8,142 nucleotides of DNA from an uncultured Massilia sp. Its GTDB lineage: Bacteria; Pseudomonadota; Gammaproteobacteria; Burkholderiales; Burkholderiaceae. A program made the translations under genes and the position numbers. The stretch covers positions 1-8,142 of the forward strand of contig CAMPHU010000206.1 in the NCBI GenBank assembly GCA_946886065.1, given 5' to 3'. Within the stretch, counting starts at the first letter, position 1, and the number at the start of each line of letters is the position of its first letter. Shown piece by piece: positions 6,887 to 8,142 of this stretch. The notes under the pieces were generated by a model. The model ran no database searches. It had not been told where the DNA came from and saw only the letters and a list, made by a program, of their open reading frames with translations.

Positions 6887-8071
6887 GTGATCGACACCCA
6901 CACTTTTCTCCTGGCGCTCGGCATCGGGAACCTCGCGTTTGCCGTCCTGATGGCGGGTTACACCTACGGCGCCAAGCCGAACCCCGGCTTGCGCCTGTGG
7001 ATGTGGGCGCGGCTCGGCATGGGACTGAGCCAGCTGCTGGGCTGGATGCGTCCTCAGCTGGGCCTGGCGCTGCCGCCCGGCGTCGAGGGCGTCGCCTGGA
7101 TCCTGGCAGTGTCGGCCGAGGTGGCGGCGTATTGCCTGTTCTTCGGCTTCGCGCGCTGGGGACGCCTGCTGCTGCCGATCACCGCGCTGTCCTCGGCCAT
7201 CGTGCTGGCTGCCGGCAGCATGGGGGCAAGCCATAGCCAGCTGGGGACCATGGTGGCCTGCGTGGTGGCGCTGTTTGCCGCGACCATGGCCTGGATCCTG
7301 CTGCGGCCGCGCCGCTTCAGCACGCGCTTCGCCGCCGGCCTGCGCAGCGCTTCGGCCCTGCAGCTGATCATCGGCGTCAACGACGCGCTGTTCGCGCTGG
7401 CGGTTGCCTGGTCGGCCTGGTCCGGCATGCAGGGCGACACGGCTTTCGGCCGCGGCGACTTCGACGCATTCGCCTACCTGCTGGGCTACCTCCTGATGAT
7501 CGTGAACGGCTTCGGCTTCCTGCTGCTGTGCAAGCAGAAGGACGACGCCGAGATGGCGCGCCTGGCCACGACCGATTTCCTGACCGGCCTGCCCAACCGC
7601 CATGCCTTCCTCGAACGCGCCGAGCAGGCGCGCCTGGCGGCCCAGCGCCAGCGCCGTCCGCTCGCGCTGATGATGATCGACATCGACCACTTCAAGCAGC
7701 TCAACGACCGCTGGGGCCACGCCAGCGGCGACGAGGCATTGATGGTGTTCGCCCGCACCGCGCGCGCCGTGCTGCGCGAACACGAGACCATCGGCCGCCT
7801 GGGCGGGGAAGAGTTCGCAATGATCATGCCGGGCGCCGACCTCGACGGCGCCGTGCAGGCCGCCCAGCGGCTACGCCTGGCGGTGCGCAATGCCACCGTG
7901 ATCACCAGCGGTCCGTCGTACACCATGACGGTGAGTATCGGGGTGGTGCTGCTGGATCCGAACGAGGACCTGAGCGCGGCGCTGGCGCGCGCCGATCATG
8001 CGCTGTATGCGGCCAAACACGACGGACGCGACCGGGTCGAGGTCGGCCACCCGGAATTGCGCCGCGCTTGA
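6887..8071 (+). CDS. Membrane-anchored diguanylate cyclase (GGDEF domain)
   Basis: This 394-residue protein joins a membrane part to a C-terminal GGDEF domain that makes cyclic di-GMP from two GTP. About seven hydrophobic helices fill residues 5-215 (roughly 5-25, 37-53, 68-88, 94-112, 119-139, 154-177, 194-215); I cannot assign this sensor part to a named family. After a short charged linker the catalytic domain runs from about 226 to 386: TDFLTGLPNRHAF, then DIDHFKQLND with the metal-binding Asp near 265, then the active-site GGEEF at 306-310, and ADHALYAAKHDGRDRV near the end. The active-site residues look intact, so it should be an active cyclase. The inhibitory I-site, normally RxxD five residues before GGEEF, reads R297-E-H-E300. 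There is no EAL domain. It starts with GTG and is divergent from the CNB/AI-2E-type operon, with 222 bases between the two starts. Confidence 0.94.
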   Translation: MIDTHTFLLALGIGNLAFAVLMAGYTYGAKPNPGLRLWMWARLGMGLSQLLGWMRPQLGLALPPGVEGVAWILAVSAEVAAYCLFFGFARWGRLLLPITALSSAIVLAAGSMGASHSQLGTMVACVVALFAATMAWILLRPRRFSTRFAAGLRSASALQLIIGVNDALFALAVAWSAWSGMQGDTAFGRGDFDAFAYLLGYLLMIVNGFGFLLLCKQKDDAEMARLATTDFLTGLPNRHAFLERAEQARLAAQRQRRPLALMMIDIDHFKQLNDRWGHASGDEALMVFARTARAVLREHETIGRLGGEEFAMIMPGADLDGAVQAAQRLRLAVRNATVITSGPSYTMTVSIGVVLLDPNEDLSAALARADHALYAAKHDGRDRVEVGHPELRRA

Positions 8072-8091
8072 AAGAAAAAAACGGAAACGGA

Positions 8092-8129
8092 AAAGAAAAA
8101 AGGTCCGCCGAAGCGAACCTTTTTTCTTT
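8092..8129. terminator. Strong symmetrical intrinsic terminator after the diguanylate cyclase gene
   Basis: An exact 13-base inverted repeat, AAAGAAAAAAGGT (8092-8104) and ACCTTTTTTCTTT (8117-8129), encloses a further CGC/GCG pair set with a CGAA loop after one C-A mismatch. The T-run follows the GC part on the + strand and the A-run gives a T-run on the minus strand, so it can end transcription from both sides. It begins 21 bases after the cyclase stop. A gene converging from the right would fit, but only 13 bases remain in the window. Confidence 0.88.
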
Positions 8130-8142
8130 AATGCTGGCGGAG

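Noticed and set aside
6665..7783. Extension of the CNB frame upstream to 7783
   Set aside because: It runs antisense through the cyclase gene and gives Gln/His/Arg-rich sequence; the CNB domain and GTG with GGAG explain the real gene.

Overview
The window is high-GC, gene-dense DNA that looks chromosomal and most resembles a beta-proteobacterium, probably Oxalobacteraceae such as the Massilia/Duganella group. That placement is inferred from codon and base composition and from recognised protein families; no rRNA or other taxonomic marker is present. I see no transposase, phage gene, tRNA, rRNA or CRISPR array. All seven genes have similar composition, so nothing points to recent transfer.

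Layout. (1) At the left edge is the 3' part of a YgiQ-family radical SAM gene on the + strand (1-1269). (2) A short convergent gap holds a 9-bp-stem palindrome (1293-1314). (3) A three-gene minus-strand operon follows, transcribed right to left: a tryptophan-rich exported protein of unknown function (3743-4780), a CPA2-like cation:proton antiporter without a C-terminal RCK domain (2542-3750), and a YbdK-type carboxylate-amine ligase (1322-2545). The genes overlap by 8 and 4 bases, so they are very likely translated together. The operon is preceded by a good sigma70-type promoter (TTGAAC-N16-TATACT, 4959-4986) inside a 22%-GC island; a 16-bp palindrome covers its -35 box, and the leader is about 150 nt or more. 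(4) Upstream, also on the minus strand, is a two-gene operon: a stand-alone cyclic-nucleotide-binding-domain protein with a GTG start (6179-6664), overlapping by ATGA an AI-2E/PerM-family membrane protein (5022-6182). (5) Divergent from it is a membrane-anchored GGDEF diguanylate cyclase (6887-8071, + strand, GTG start), followed by a strong symmetrical intrinsic terminator (8092-8129).

How the genes may work together. Two modules can be inferred. The first joins an amino-acid/carboxylate ligase related to glutamate-cysteine ligase to a monovalent-cation antiporter and an exported orphan protein. This recalls glutathione-gated K+ efflux (Kef), but the antiporter lacks the Kef gating domain and seems to have Asn where the family usually has its ion-binding Asp. 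The second is a signalling neighbourhood: a c-di-GMP synthase with a degenerate inhibitory site, divergent from a nucleotide-binding domain protein that is coupled to a transporter-like protein. Neither link is proven by sequence alone.
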